Shown: positions 53,446-62,865, numbered from the stretch's first letter. The stretch is DNA of 64,000 bases from Thiodiazotropha sp050291245 (GCA_050291245.1 JBNKJP010000064.1:62001-126000); one strand, 5' to 3'. Notes: a model not told the origin generated them from the sequence alone. Translations and numbers: made by a program.

Positions 53446-53544
53446 AGTTACCCTGCAGTTACCCGGACACCCAAGCTAAGAGTAGCATCCTCGCATTGAA
53501 AAACGATCAAAAACGATGACTGTCCTGATTTGTGCTGATTTGTG

Positions 53545-54343
53545 TGATTTGTGCTGCGTGATCTCTGTGAAGCAGCCGGTTACTCGGATGGCCCTGGCGA
53601 GGTGGCCGCCATAGATAACGGGGCATTGCTCAAGCGTTATATGGATGATTTCCGCTTTTTCCTCGAGAAGAACGGTAATGACCGCAGTTTGATACAGCTT
53701 GAACCCGATTTCTGGGGCTATGTTCAGTCGATCGACAGTAACCCGCGTCAGGTACCGGCACAAGTTGCCTCAGCCAACCCGACCGATTGCGCCTCGCAAG
53801 AGAACAGCGCCGCCGGACTCGCCAGCTGTATGATCTCGATGGTGTCAAATACGCCCCCAACGCAGCCGTAGGGATCCGCTCCACTTGCTGGAACTATGCG
53901 CAGGCAGGTGGTCCTCAGGCGTGTATGCAATTCATGCGTGACCTGGGCGCTGGACAGGGCGACTTTCTGATTGCAGATGCCTCGGATCGCGATGCGGGCT
54001 GGTATGAGTTGCAAGGACAGAGTTGGCATTGGTGGGATGATCAAGGTTTTGCCGACTATCTCGCCTACATCAAGACGGTAACCGAGGGTGTGGGCAAGCC
54101 GATGATTATCTGGCAGATCCCCCCCCCCTGGGCAACATGGCTCAGAACAGCACCTGCCAGCACTATAAGGACAACAAACTGGACTATCTTTTCTCACATA
54201 TGGACGAAGTCGCCGACGCACATATTGCGGCGTTGCTGTTCGGTCCTGGGCAGCAAGAACAGACCGCCCCGGAGAGCGATGGCGGCAATCTGATCAATAA
54301 GACCATTAACTACTACAATTCGGGAGGTATCCCGTTGCGCTGA
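53545..54343 (+). pseudogene. Truncated, twice-frameshifted TIM-barrel hydrolase-like gene
   Basis: Three frames read one protein in order: LCEAAGYSDGPGEVAA to LEPDFWGYVQSIDSNPR (53545-53840), then YAPNAAVGIRSTCWNYAQ to GKPMIIWQIP (53850-54118), then GNMAQNSTCQHYKDNKL to the stop at 54343. The first shift is explained by one missing A in TCAAATAC, the second by a tract of ten C (54119-54128) that would need 8 or 11. The N-terminus is missing and repeats adjoin it. LEPDFWG and WQIPLGN suggest a glycoside-hydrolase-like enzyme, but no family could be assigned. Confidence 0.7.
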
Positions 54344-54502
54344 TACGCCATTCGTCGGCTCGGTAATATCCAATAGGATCTTGCCGGGCTGACGCTAGGG
54401 TAACTTTATTGGTAGCAGTCTGCAGTTTCAACGCTGTTGTGCAAGAACGAGGTTAGGTAATAAAAATAGATCGTCATATGGTCGAGATAGAAGATGAAAA
54501 TA

Positions 54503-55006
54503 TCAAACAGCTATCAGAACATCGTGCTGCTTGCTGATTTGTATGGCCGCAGTCTCAACAATATCTACGACTTGATTGGATGGTAACTGGCATATCAAAT
54601 AGTTGGCGAAATTACGGTCGCTGTAGAGCAGATGATCGATCTGGCAATGTTTGATCGCTGTCATGGTTTGAAGAGTAAAGTCTCTGCCGCCTTCCTCGAT
54701 ATCCCGGATATGCTCCTGCAATTCAGCCAGTAGCATGACATGCTCTCGGTGGTGGTTCGGCAGACCCGGATAGCCATATTTCTGCATCAAGGCTTCCTCG
54801 GTCTCGGCATGCCGGTGAGCAAGCGCTCTGTAGTGACAGAGTTGCTGACATATTGCATCCATTCCTACTTTGCTTTTCTGCAAGACCAGTTGGTGTAGAT
54901 TGTTCAATGTTTCGACCAGTTCGAGATGTTGATCATCCAGATGATCAAATCCGAGTAGCCAGTCATCACGCCAGAACAGAAATGGTTTCATTGTAGCGAT
55001 CTCCAT
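54503..55006 (-). CDS. Bacteriohemerythrin
   Basis: The product of about 167 residues is a hemerythrin four-helix bundle with the di-iron ligands visible in FDHLDDQHLELVE, LAHRHAETEEALM, LPNHHREHVMLL and HCQIDHLLYSDRNFA. Such proteins bind O2 in an oxygen-sensing, storage or delivery role. Start choice is uncertain: ATG at 55006 has AAGGAG some 12 bases upstream, and ATG at 54991 has GGAG nine bases upstream. It stands alone; the gap to the AraC gene (55007-55293) shows no gene. Confidence 0.87.
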   Translation of the reverse strand: MEIATMKPFLFWRDDWLLGFDHLDDQHLELVETLNNLHQLVLQKSKVGMDAICQQLCHYRALAHRHAETEEALMQKYGYPGLPNHHREHVMLLAELQEHIRDIEEGGRDFTLQTMTAIKHCQIDHLLYSDRNFANYLICQLPSNQVVDIVETAAIQISKQHDVLIAV

Positions 55007-55293
55007 ATCAGAGAACTCTCCTTTATAAATTGGTTGCGATTCCAGCGCGTCATCGCAATCCAATATCTACTCCCTGGTGAGGGAAAAAGGTATTCTATGA
55101 TTATGCTTAGAGTCCATGATCGGCAGGGACTTTATAAAACTTTAATAGGTAGAGCAAGAAATAAGAATACAAATACTATTACCTAAACATTGCTCAATCT
55201 CTTGCAGAAGAACCTGATCCCGCAGGTCCCATTGACTATAGGGCCAGAAAAAATGTGAAAATTCATTAGTAATGCAGAGCGATCTGTAGGCTC

Positions 55294-56220
55294 TCACTGG
55301 ACAAGGTTTTTGATATCCCGCATCGGCGACGCGCCGAACAACCGGCTGTATTCCCGGCTGAACTGGGACGGGCTTTCATAACCGACTTCAAACGCGGCCC
55401 GGGAGACATCCAGGTTGTTCGCCAGCATCAGTCGACGGGCTTCGTTCAGGCGCATTCTCTTTTGGAATTGAAGCGGACTCATGGCGGTGATGGAGCGAAA
55501 GTGGTTGTGAAAGGCGGAGACACTCAATCCCGCTTTGTCCGCCAGCTCTTCGACTTTTACCGGTTTGCTGAAGTTCGCTTTGAGCCAGTCGATGGCCCGG
55601 GCGATCTGATAACTGTGATTTCCCATGGTGGAGATCTGGCGCAAGCGCGGTCCCTGTTCGCCCATGAGCAGGCGGTAGAGGATCTCTTGTTGAATGAGCG
55701 GCGCCAGCGCGGTGATGTCTTGTGGGTGCTCCAGCAGGTCGAGCAGCCGGATAAAGGCGTCATGCAGGGGCGCTGAGGTTTCACTGACGGCAATGCCCAG
55801 GCGGTCTTTGGCCGGGCGCAAGGGTGGGGCGTCGTTTTCCAGCATCAAACGGGCGATGGTGCGCAGGTCCAGCTCCATGGTCAGACCCAGATAGGGCTTT
55901 TCGTGACTCGCTTCAATGATTTGCGCCACCACCGGCAGATCGACGGAGGTGATGAGGAATCGGTGCGCATCATAGACATAGCTGTCTTCCCCAAGGAACA
56001 GGCGCTTGCGTCCCTGTCCGATCAGGCAGATGCTCGGGGCTAGCATGTAGCTCGTGGGTTCTGTGGGGGTCTCCCAGCGATGCAGATTGAGTCCCTGGAT
56101 GGGGGTTTCGAAACTGTTGGCGCCTTCGGTCCAACGGGCAATCTTTGCCGCCAGGCTTGTCGGTTTGCTTGCGATCCCGCGACGCTTTTCTGTGCCGGTG
56201 CTTGAGCTGTCGTTAACCAT
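55294..56220 (-). CDS. AraC-family regulator, YqhC-like
   Basis: The 308-residue protein has an N-terminal cupin-type effector domain (about 30-190; LAPSICLIGQGRKRLFLG, RFLITSVDLPVVAQI) of the type seen in E. coli YqhC, and two C-terminal HTH units (PVKVEELADKAGLSVSAFHNHFRSIT, and VSRAAFEVGYESPSQFSREYSRLFG). AGGAAACAGC before ATG 56220 supports that start. It is divergent from the iron-type alcohol dehydrogenase gene. In E. coli YqhC activates the YqhD aldehyde reductase, so aldehyde-responsive activation is inferred here. Confidence 0.88.
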   Translation of the reverse strand: MVNDSSSTGTEKRRGIASKPTSLAAKIARWTEGANSFETPIQGLNLHRWETPTEPTSYMLAPSICLIGQGRKRLFLGEDSYVYDAHRFLITSVDLPVVAQIIEASHEKPYLGLTMELDLRTIARLMLENDAPPLRPAKDRLGIAVSETSAPLHDAFIRLLDLLEHPQDITALAPLIQQEILYRLLMGEQGPRLRQISTMGNHSYQIARAIDWLKANFSKPVKVEELADKAGLSVSAFHNHFRSITAMSPLQFQKRMRLNEARRLMLANNLDVSRAAFEVGYESPSQFSREYSRLFGASPMRDIKNLVQ

Positions 56221-56536
56221 GCTGTTTCCTGTCTGACAATACGCTCCCGCTCTGTGAAGCATGCCGGAAGTCTAGCAGCGTCGGGTTTGAGCTGCCAATG
56301 CTTGCGAGTAAAAAAATGTAGAATCAGGCAGTGCTTAATAAGCGCCCTCAGGTAATAAATTAATATAAATATCAATAATATAATAACTTAATGCCAGGGC
56401 TTTAGCGTGGCTATTGCGTGCGTGTATTGAATAATATCAAGAGGATTAGGCAAGAGATAAATAGGATCGTGATAGCGCCTGTCGGACTCTGCTGCCTAAT
56501 ATGGATAGCAACAAAACCCATCCGTGGAGACAGCCC
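56221..56536. promoter_or_regulatory. Divergent control region of the aldehyde cluster
   Basis: This 316-base gap separates the AraC-type regulator from the first dehydrogenase gene. A strongly AT-rich stretch (56340-56395) lies near the middle and should hold promoter and regulator sites. I could not define the operator repeats. GGAGACAGCCC precedes the dehydrogenase ATG. Confidence 0.5.
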
Positions 56537-57727
56537 ATGCAATTCGAATATCAAAACCCGACCCGCCTCATTTTTGGCGCCGGTTCCCTTTCCCGTCTGG
56601 GGGAGATGGCCGGCCAATACGGCCAGCGCGCCTTGCTGGTGACCGGCGGGGGGAGCGTGAAACGAAGCGGTACCTTCGAGCGTGCGGTTCAAAGCCTCAG
56701 GGATGCGGGTATCTCGGTGTTTGAGTGCGAGGGAGTGGAACCCAACCCCAGACTGACATCGGTGAAGCGGGGCGCGGCCATCGCGCGGGAAAACGGTTGC
56801 GATCTGGTGGTCGCGCTGGGCGGGGGCAGCGTTATGGACGCGGCCAAGGTGATGGCGGCGGCGGTCTACTATGAAGGCGATCCCTGGGACATGATCTACC
56901 ATGGTCAGGCCGCGCCCCATTTTCCCACCCAGGCGCTGCCCCTGATTACGGTTCCGACCCTGGCGGCCACCGGCTCCGAGATGAACTGCGGCGCGGTCAT
57001 TTCGAATCAAGAGACCCAGGAAAAATCCTTTGTCCAGGCCCCTTGCCTCTATCCCAAGGTGGCGCTGCTCGACCCGGAACTGACCCTGAGCGTGCCCAAG
57101 GACCAGACCGCCTATGGCGTCTGCGACCTGATCACCCATATCACCGAAAGCTATTTCAACGGCAACGGCGATACGCCGATTCAGGATCGCTTTGCCGAAG
57201 GCGCGATTCTGACCGCCATGGAGTACGGTCCCAAGGCCATTGCCGACGGTAGCGATCTGAATGCGCGCACCCAGTTGCAGTGGGCGGCCACGGTCGCTTT
57301 GAACAGTTGGATTCAATCGGGGAGCGGCACTGCGGGGTATCCGGTGCACATGATCGAACACACGGTTTCGGCCTATCACGACCTCACCCATGGAGCGGGG
57401 CTATCCATCATCAATCCGTCATGGATGCGCTTTGCCGCGCAAGGCGCCACGGCCAAGTTCGTGCAGTTTGCCGAGCGTATCTTCGGCCTGACGGCAAAGG
57501 GTCCGGACGATCTGGAATGCGCCCGGGCTGGGATCGATCGCTTCGAGGCGTTTCTCCAATCCATTGGCTGTCCGACCCGGTTCTCCGAGGTGGGGATTGA
57601 TGATCAGTTGATCGAGACCTACGCTAAGGAAACCCTGCGCATTATTAATGACGGAAACGGGCGGTTGCCGGCTGGTTTGCCGATGACCCAGGATGATATC
57701 GTTTCGGTGTTATACGCCGCGGCTTAG
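56537..57727 (+). CDS. Iron-type alcohol dehydrogenase, YqhD-related
   Basis: This 396-residue group III alcohol dehydrogenase starts MQFEYQNPTRLIFGAG, has the cofactor motif ALGGGSVMDAAKVMAAA, TVPTLAATGSEMN, and the metal-site region HMIEHTVSAYHDLTHGAGLSI. It most resembles YqhD/BDH enzymes, which reduce aldehydes with NADPH. The divergent AraC-type gene supports an aldehyde-defence role. The start at 56537 fits the family; 12 upstream codons from 56501 do not. A 60-base gap precedes the cupin-CMD gene, so an operon is likely. Confidence 0.92.
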   Translation: MQFEYQNPTRLIFGAGSLSRLGEMAGQYGQRALLVTGGGSVKRSGTFERAVQSLRDAGISVFECEGVEPNPRLTSVKRGAAIARENGCDLVVALGGGSVMDAAKVMAAAVYYEGDPWDMIYHGQAAPHFPTQALPLITVPTLAATGSEMNCGAVISNQETQEKSFVQAPCLYPKVALLDPELTLSVPKDQTAYGVCDLITHITESYFNGNGDTPIQDRFAEGAILTAMEYGPKAIADGSDLNARTQLQWAATVALNSWIQSGSGTAGYPVHMIEHTVSAYHDLTHGAGLSIINPSWMRFAAQGATAKFVQFAERIFGLTAKGPDDLECARAGIDRFEAFLQSIGCPTRFSEVGIDDQLIETYAKETLRIINDGNGRLPAGLPMTQDDIVSVLYAAA

Positions 57728-57787
57728 TCAGCGAGCGGGCGGGGGAGTGTCGGGCTCGAATAATGGAAGATGATAGGAGTGATCGAT

Positions 57788-58954
57788 ATGCAGACCAAAA
57801 GTACGCTCTTTAAGACTGTATTACTGGCCTTGACGGGGAGCTTGGCGCGGTTTGGTTTCGCGGCGGAGTCGGTGGGTGCGCCACCGCCTTCGCAACAGTA
57901 CTACCCGGCCGGTTCTCAGCAGTCGTTCAAGGGGCCGGAGGCGTATTTCACCGGAGATGTTCGGGTGGATATGCTGTTTCCCGGCAACGATACCGCTCAC
58001 TATTCCGGCGCCTATGTCACCTTTCAGCCCGGTGCCCGCACCGCATGGCATCTGCACCCGGCGGGACAGCATATGATCGTGACCGACGGGGTTGCCCTGA
58101 CCGGAACCCGTGATGGGAAGATCATCGAGTTCGAGGAGGGCGAGACTGTCTGGTGTCCGCCGGACATCGATCATTGGCACGGCGCGACACCGGAAAAACC
58201 GATGACCCACCTGGTTATCACCGGTAGCAAGGATGGTGAGAATGTGGTGTGGAAGGAGAAGGTCACCGATGAGCAGTACTACGGTGATCGGCAGGGGAAG
58301 GGGATGGCCGATGGGGATGCCTTGAGCGCAAAGCAACAGAGCATCATCCCGATTGCCGCCTATACCGCCAACGGGGATCTGGAGACCCTGAAGGCCGCGA
58401 TCCCCGCGGGATTGAATGCGGGGCTGAGCGTCAACGAGATCAAGGAGATTCAGATTCATCTCTATGCCTACGTCGGTTTTCCCCGGGCGTTGAACGGTCT
58501 CGCCACCCTGATGGCGGTGGTCGAGGAGCGGAAGGCCAAGGGCATCAAGGACGAGATCGGCCAAGAGGCCACCCCGTTGCCCGAGGACAAGAGCAGCCTC
58601 GCCCTGGGCAAGGCGCTGCAAACCCAGCTGGCCGGCAAACCGGTTACGGGCCCGTTGTTCGAGTTCGCGCCCGCGATCAATACCTTCTTGCAAAGCCATC
58701 TGTTCGGCGATCTTTTCGCCCGGGGCATTTTGGATTATCAGAGCCGTGAAATCGCCACCCTCTCCGCGTTGGCGAGTATCGATGGAGTCGATGGGCAGCT
58801 CAAGGCACACATCGGGATTGCAACCAATGTGGGGTTGACCCAGGCGCAGCTGAAAGCGTTGACAGAGGTGCTGACCATGCGCGTGGGCAAGCCGGAGGGG
58901 CGCCGGGTGGCGCAGGCCTTACGCGAGGTTCTGCCTGAGCCGGGCGAAGGCTGA
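57788..58954 (+). CDS. Exported cupin and carboxymuconolactone-decarboxylase-like fusion
   Basis: The product of about 388 residues has a signal peptide (FKTVLLALTGSLARFGFAAES), a cupin domain (about 50-150; HLHPAGQHMIVTDG and WCPPDIDHWHGATPE) with a normal set of metal-binding His/Glu, and two CMD/AhpD-like helical units (about 215-260 and 320-385; IKEIQIHLYAYVGFPRALNG and REIATLSALASIDGV). The CMD parts lack the CxxC of AhpD. Single-chain cupin-CMD proteins are often beside yqhD-like genes; the reaction is not known. AGGAG precedes ATG 57788; ATG 57770 is a weaker alternative. Confidence 0.82.
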   Translation: MQTKSTLFKTVLLALTGSLARFGFAAESVGAPPPSQQYYPAGSQQSFKGPEAYFTGDVRVDMLFPGNDTAHYSGAYVTFQPGARTAWHLHPAGQHMIVTDGVALTGTRDGKIIEFEEGETVWCPPDIDHWHGATPEKPMTHLVITGSKDGENVVWKEKVTDEQYYGDRQGKGMADGDALSAKQQSIIPIAAYTANGDLETLKAAIPAGLNAGLSVNEIKEIQIHLYAYVGFPRALNGLATLMAVVEERKAKGIKDEIGQEATPLPEDKSSLALGKALQTQLAGKPVTGPLFEFAPAINTFLQSHLFGDLFARGILDYQSREIATLSALASIDGVDGQLKAHIGIATNVGLTQAQLKALTEVLTMRVGKPEGRRVAQALREVLPEPGEG

Positions 58955-58982
58955 ATACAAGACCGGCAGAAGGAACCCACGG

Positions 58983-59447
58983 GTGTTAAGACATCGTTCG
59001 AAAGCCATCCCCTTGGCCATGTCCGTCGCGGCGCTCATTATGGGTCCGGCTCTGGCCGAGCCCCATGACCCGGAATCCGGGAAGGAGATCGCCATGACTC
59101 GAATTCATGTGATCGTCGGAAGTGAAACGCTCTCCGGGACACTCGACGACACCCCGGCAGGGCGTGACTTTGCCAGGCTGCTGCCGTTGGAGCTGTCCCT
59201 CAGAGACTACCATGGGACCGAGAAGATCGCGGACCTACCACGGGCACTCGACACCCGGGAGGCCTCGTCCCGTTACACACCGAAAGCGGGAGACATTACT
59301 TACTACGCTCCCTGGGGCAATCTTGCGATCTTCTACAAGGCGTTCCAGACCTCCCGGGGATTGGTTCGTCTCGGTGCCTTCGACGGGCCCATCGATCCGT
59401 TATTGAAAGACGGCATTGATAGGGTCCGCATCGAGAAGGCCGATTAG
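58983..59447 (+). CDS. Cyclophilin-like fold protein with two possible starts
   Basis: The full reading from a GTG at 58983 gives 154 residues with a signal peptide (AIPLAMSVAALIMGPALAE). From residue 38 it is a cyclophilin-like fold protein (GSETLSGTLDDTPAGRDFARLLP, DYHGTEKIADLP, KAGDITYYAPWGNLAIFY). A second ATG at 59094 (MTRIHVIVG) has GAAGGAG six bases upstream and would make a cytosolic protein of about 117 residues, the usual family length. AAGGA precedes the GTG. Both forms may be made. The function is unknown. Confidence 0.8.
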   Translation: MLRHRSKAIPLAMSVAALIMGPALAEPHDPESGKEIAMTRIHVIVGSETLSGTLDDTPAGRDFARLLPLELSLRDYHGTEKIADLPRALDTREASSRYTPKAGDITYYAPWGNLAIFYKAFQTSRGLVRLGAFDGPIDPLLKDGIDRVRIEKAD

Positions 59448-59520
59448 CAGGGACGGTCCCGAGCCGTCTCCTTTCACTGTCTGAATGACAGCCGATACAC
59501 CACCAATCAAGGAGTACATC

Positions 59521-60267
59521 ATGTCTGACAATATCAGCGGAAAAGTCATCGTCATTACCGGAGCCTCCAGCGGCATGGGGGAGGCGACCGCCCGGGATCT
59601 GGCGGCCAAAGGCGCCAAAGTCGTGCTCGGAGCGCGTCGTGCCGAGCGGTTGGACGCCATCGTGGCGGAGATCACCGCGGCGGGAGGGGAGGCGATCGCC
59701 GTGGCCACCGATGTGGCGAAGCTCGAGGATGTCCGCAAGCTGGTCGACACCGCCCAACAGACCTACGGCCGGGTGGATGTGATCTTCAACAATGCCGGTC
59801 TCATGCCCCTTTCGCCCCTGGAAAGTCTGCGCATCGATGAGTGGGACCGCATGATCGATGTGAACATGAAGGGCACCCTCTATGGCATCGCCGCCGCGCT
59901 GCCCTACATGAAAGCGCAGAAGTCCGGCCACGTCATCAACGTCTCCTCGGTCTATGGCCACAAGGTGGTGGCTACGGGCGCCGTCTATTGCGCCACCAAG
60001 CATGCGGTCCGGGCGATTTCCGAAGGACTGCGCCAGGAGGTGAAGAACTACAACATCCGTGTGACCACCATCTCTCCCGGGGCGGTGCGCACCGAGCTGA
60101 CCGAGCACATCACCGAACCCGGACTGGCGGAAGGCGTCAGCGATGTGGTGGCCAAGATCGGCGTGCCGGCCAGCACCATGGCCAGTATGGTCGCGTTTGC
60201 GATTTCTCAGCCGGACGACGTGGATGTGAACGAAATCCTGTTCCGCCCGACGGTTCAACCGGAGTAA
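59521..60267 (+). CDS. SDR-family oxidoreductase
   Basis: This 248-residue classical short-chain dehydrogenase has the cofactor motif VITGASSGMGEATARDLA, the NNAGLMPL segment, catalytic Ser in NVSSVYG and YCATKHAVRAI (Tyr and Lys). The ARR after strand 2 suggests NADP(H). AAGGAG precedes the ATG at 59521. No signal peptide is present, so it is cytosolic. It follows the cyclophilin-like gene by 73 bases and is part of the same cluster. Confidence 0.92.
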   Translation: MSDNISGKVIVITGASSGMGEATARDLAAKGAKVVLGARRAERLDAIVAEITAAGGEAIAVATDVAKLEDVRKLVDTAQQTYGRVDVIFNNAGLMPLSPLESLRIDEWDRMIDVNMKGTLYGIAAALPYMKAQKSGHVINVSSVYGHKVVATGAVYCATKHAVRAISEGLRQEVKNYNIRVTTISPGAVRTELTEHITEPGLAEGVSDVVAKIGVPASTMASMVAFAISQPDDVDVNEILFRPTVQPE

Positions 60268-60334
60268 GCGATACCTTCTCTGATGCAAGGCGCACCGGAA
60301 TCAACCCCATTGGATAACATGAGGAAGCATGATC

Positions 60335-61498
60335 ATGTCTGATAAAAATGATCTCACAAGAAGAGCGTTTTTAAACCTTTCCGTATTGGCCGGGAGCGGT
60401 CTTCTGCTCACCAACCCCCTGGATCTGTTTGGGGCGGCGGGGCCGGCGGTGAACATCAAGTCACGGGGCTATGCCGCCGTCGACACCTCCGGCAAGCTGG
60501 TTCCCTGGGAGTTCGAGCGGCGGCCGGTGGGGGATGACGACGTGCTGATCGAGATTCGGTACGCCAGCATCTGTCACTCCGACATCCATCAGATGAAGGG
60601 CCATTGGGGGGCGCAGCACTATCCCCAGGTGCCGGGCCATGAAATCGTGGGTGTTGTCGCGGCGGTTGGCAAGAATGTTACCCAATTCAAGGTCGGCGAC
60701 CGGGCCGGGGTCGGCTGCATGGTGGACAGTAACCCGGAGTGTGAGAGTTTCAAGCAGGGCGAGGAGCAGTACTGCCCTGAAACCACCTTTACCTATGGTT
60801 TTCCTGAAGCGAGTTCACCGACGGGAATCTCACAGGGGGGTTACTCGACCAATATCGTTGTCAAGGAGCACTTCGTAGTCCACATTCCGGACACGCTGAG
60901 TTTTCAGGAGGCCGCGCCGCTGCTGTGCGCCGGTATCACCACCTATTCACCGCTCATGAAATTCGATCTCAAGAAGGGGGACAAGGTGGGGGTTGCCGGG
61001 ATCGGCGGACTGGGACATATGGCGATCAAGCTGGCCGTCTCCAAAGGCGCGGAGGTTTACGCCTTCACTACCTCGCCGGACAAGGTCGAAGATATTCTCG
61101 CCTTTGGCGCCAAGGAGGCCATTGTGGTGGACGATCTCAAAAAGCTCGCGCCCTACAGTGGGAAGCTGGATTACATGATTTCAACCATTCCCTATCAGTA
61201 TGAGGTCGCCGCCTATGCGGCGGTGGTAAAACCCTACGGAACCTTCACTCAGGTCGGTATGCCCGAGGGGTTTGAGCTGACCCTGAACAACCTGGGGCTG
61301 TCTTATTCTCGTGTCAATTTCAACGCCTCGTTGATCGGCGGCATGAAAGAGACCCAGGATGTGGTCGACTACTGCGCGAGCCACAAAGTGCTGCCCAAGA
61401 TCCAGATCATCAAGGCGGATCAGATCAACGAAGCCTGGGAGAATGTGGTGAACAAAAACGCCCGTTACCGTTACGTGATCGACGCGGCGACCTTCTGA
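60335..61498 (+). CDS. Zinc-type alcohol dehydrogenase with Tat-like leader
   Basis: This MDR protein (387 residues from 60335) has an N-terminal twin-arginine leader (LTRRAFLNLSVLAGSGLLL) rarely seen in cinnamyl-alcohol-dehydrogenase/YahK-like enzymes. Catalytic zinc ligands are in ASICHSDIH, VPGHEIVG and LLCAGITTY; the cofactor loop is GIGGLGHMAIK. The structural zinc site is half lost: SNPECESFKQGEEQYC keeps two of four cysteines. It may be a membrane-side or periplasmic alcohol/aldehyde enzyme. ATG at 60329 is an alternative start; GAGGA spacing favours 60335. Confidence 0.88.
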   Translation: MSDKNDLTRRAFLNLSVLAGSGLLLTNPLDLFGAAGPAVNIKSRGYAAVDTSGKLVPWEFERRPVGDDDVLIEIRYASICHSDIHQMKGHWGAQHYPQVPGHEIVGVVAAVGKNVTQFKVGDRAGVGCMVDSNPECESFKQGEEQYCPETTFTYGFPEASSPTGISQGGYSTNIVVKEHFVVHIPDTLSFQEAAPLLCAGITTYSPLMKFDLKKGDKVGVAGIGGLGHMAIKLAVSKGAEVYAFTTSPDKVEDILAFGAKEAIVVDDLKKLAPYSGKLDYMISTIPYQYEVAAYAAVVKPYGTFTQVGMPEGFELTLNNLGLSYSRVNFNASLIGGMKETQDVVDYCASHKVLPKIQIIKADQINEAWENVVNKNARYRYVIDAATF

Positions 61499-61542
61499 TC
61501 CGCGGAGCCGGTAGACCGAACATCGCCAAGGCGGCCATTTCA

Positions 61543-62664
61543 GTGAAAATCCTGATCATTATCACCCTCCTGTCCGGCCTGTTGATGGCCGGCGGATGGG
61601 TCTATCTGCAACATCCGAAGTTTGGGCCGGTTATCGATGCAACCGGTTTTATGGGTGAGTCGGGTTCTTCCCGATACGTCGCGGGGCAGTTTCAGAATAT
61701 GGAGCCTACCCAGGTACTGGTCGGGGACAACACCACGGTGTCGATAATCCTCAAGGGCCTGTTGCAGAAAAGAGCGGAAAATCTGCAACCCGATATTCGG
61801 GTTCCGGTGCAAAAGACCGACCTGAAGGCCCTGGATCCAAACCGAGATCTGGTCGTCTGGCTGGGCCACTCCTCTTACTTTGTGCAACTCGGCGGGCGGC
61901 GCATGCTGATCGATCCGGTGTTCAGCCAGTACGCCGCTCCGGTTTCGCTGGTCGTTGAAGCCTTCGCGGGAACCCGTATCTATTCCGCCGAGGATATGCC
62001 GGATATCGATTATCTGCTGATCACCCACGATCACTGGGACCATCTGGACTATCCGACCCTTTTGGCATTGCGTGACAAGGTCCGGCATGTGGTCTGCGGG
62101 CTTGGTGTCGATCAGTATTTTCTGCACTGGGGTTATGCCAGTGACAAGGTGCATGGGATCGATTGGTTCACGGCCTTGACGCTGGATAGGGGCTTGACGA
62201 TTCATCTCCTTCCGGCGCGTCACTATTCCGGACGTCTGTTATCGAAGAACCAGACCCTGTGGGCCGCCTTCGCCCTGGAAACACCCAACCGGCGGCTCTT
62301 TTTTGGCGGCGACAGCGGTTACGGCAAACACGTCGCAAACATCGCTGAGCGGTTCGAGGGGTTTGATCTGGCGGTGCTGGACATGGGGCAGTACGACGGG
62401 CGGTGGCGTGATATTCATATGACCCCGGAACAGGCCGCTCAAGCCGCGGAAGCGCTCCATGCCCGGGTGCTGCTACCGGCGCATATCGGCAAGTTCGCCA
62501 TGGCGAACCACGCCTGGGATGAGCCGTTCGAACGCATTGTCGAGGCGAGCGAAGGAAAGCCCTATCGGTTGGCAACCCCAAGGATCGGCGAGCCTCTTGA
62601 TCTGAGCGCTGAACAGCCGGTCTTTGACTACTGGTGGCGACAGATGAAGGGGCAAAAAGAGTGA
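61543..62664 (+). CDS. MBL-fold hydrolase, NAPE-PLD/UlaG-like
   Basis: The 373-residue protein starts with a signal anchor (MKILIIITLLSGLLMAGGWVYL) and has the metal motif LITHDHWDHLDYPTL, FFGGDSGYGKH and PAHIGKFAMANH, the layout of NAPE-PLD-like/UlaG metallo-hydrolases. Substrate could be a phospholipid or lactone. The start is GTG at 61543 with AAGGCGG eight to ten bases before it. It follows the zinc dehydrogenase by 44 bases. Confidence 0.88.
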   Translation: MKILIIITLLSGLLMAGGWVYLQHPKFGPVIDATGFMGESGSSRYVAGQFQNMEPTQVLVGDNTTVSIILKGLLQKRAENLQPDIRVPVQKTDLKALDPNRDLVVWLGHSSYFVQLGGRRMLIDPVFSQYAAPVSLVVEAFAGTRIYSAEDMPDIDYLLITHDHWDHLDYPTLLALRDKVRHVVCGLGVDQYFLHWGYASDKVHGIDWFTALTLDRGLTIHLLPARHYSGRLLSKNQTLWAAFALETPNRRLFFGGDSGYGKHVANIAERFEGFDLAVLDMGQYDGRWRDIHMTPEQAAQAAEALHARVLLPAHIGKFAMANHAWDEPFERIVEASEGKPYRLATPRIGEPLDLSAEQPVFDYWWRQMKGQKE

Positions 62665-62865
62665 CGCACCCCATGGACGGGGGGCTTTTCCCCGGTATCC
62701 CATCAGGCTGAGCGGCCGGTGAGGCATGAAAACGGGTTGTTCGGCACGATATTCATGGGGCAGAATGTGCGGCATAACTCACCTATGAAACAACGAATAT
62801 CCATGACCCTTGTACGGCAGTACGCAGCGGGTTATTCACTCGATTCCTGACAGCAGAGCCTCGCC

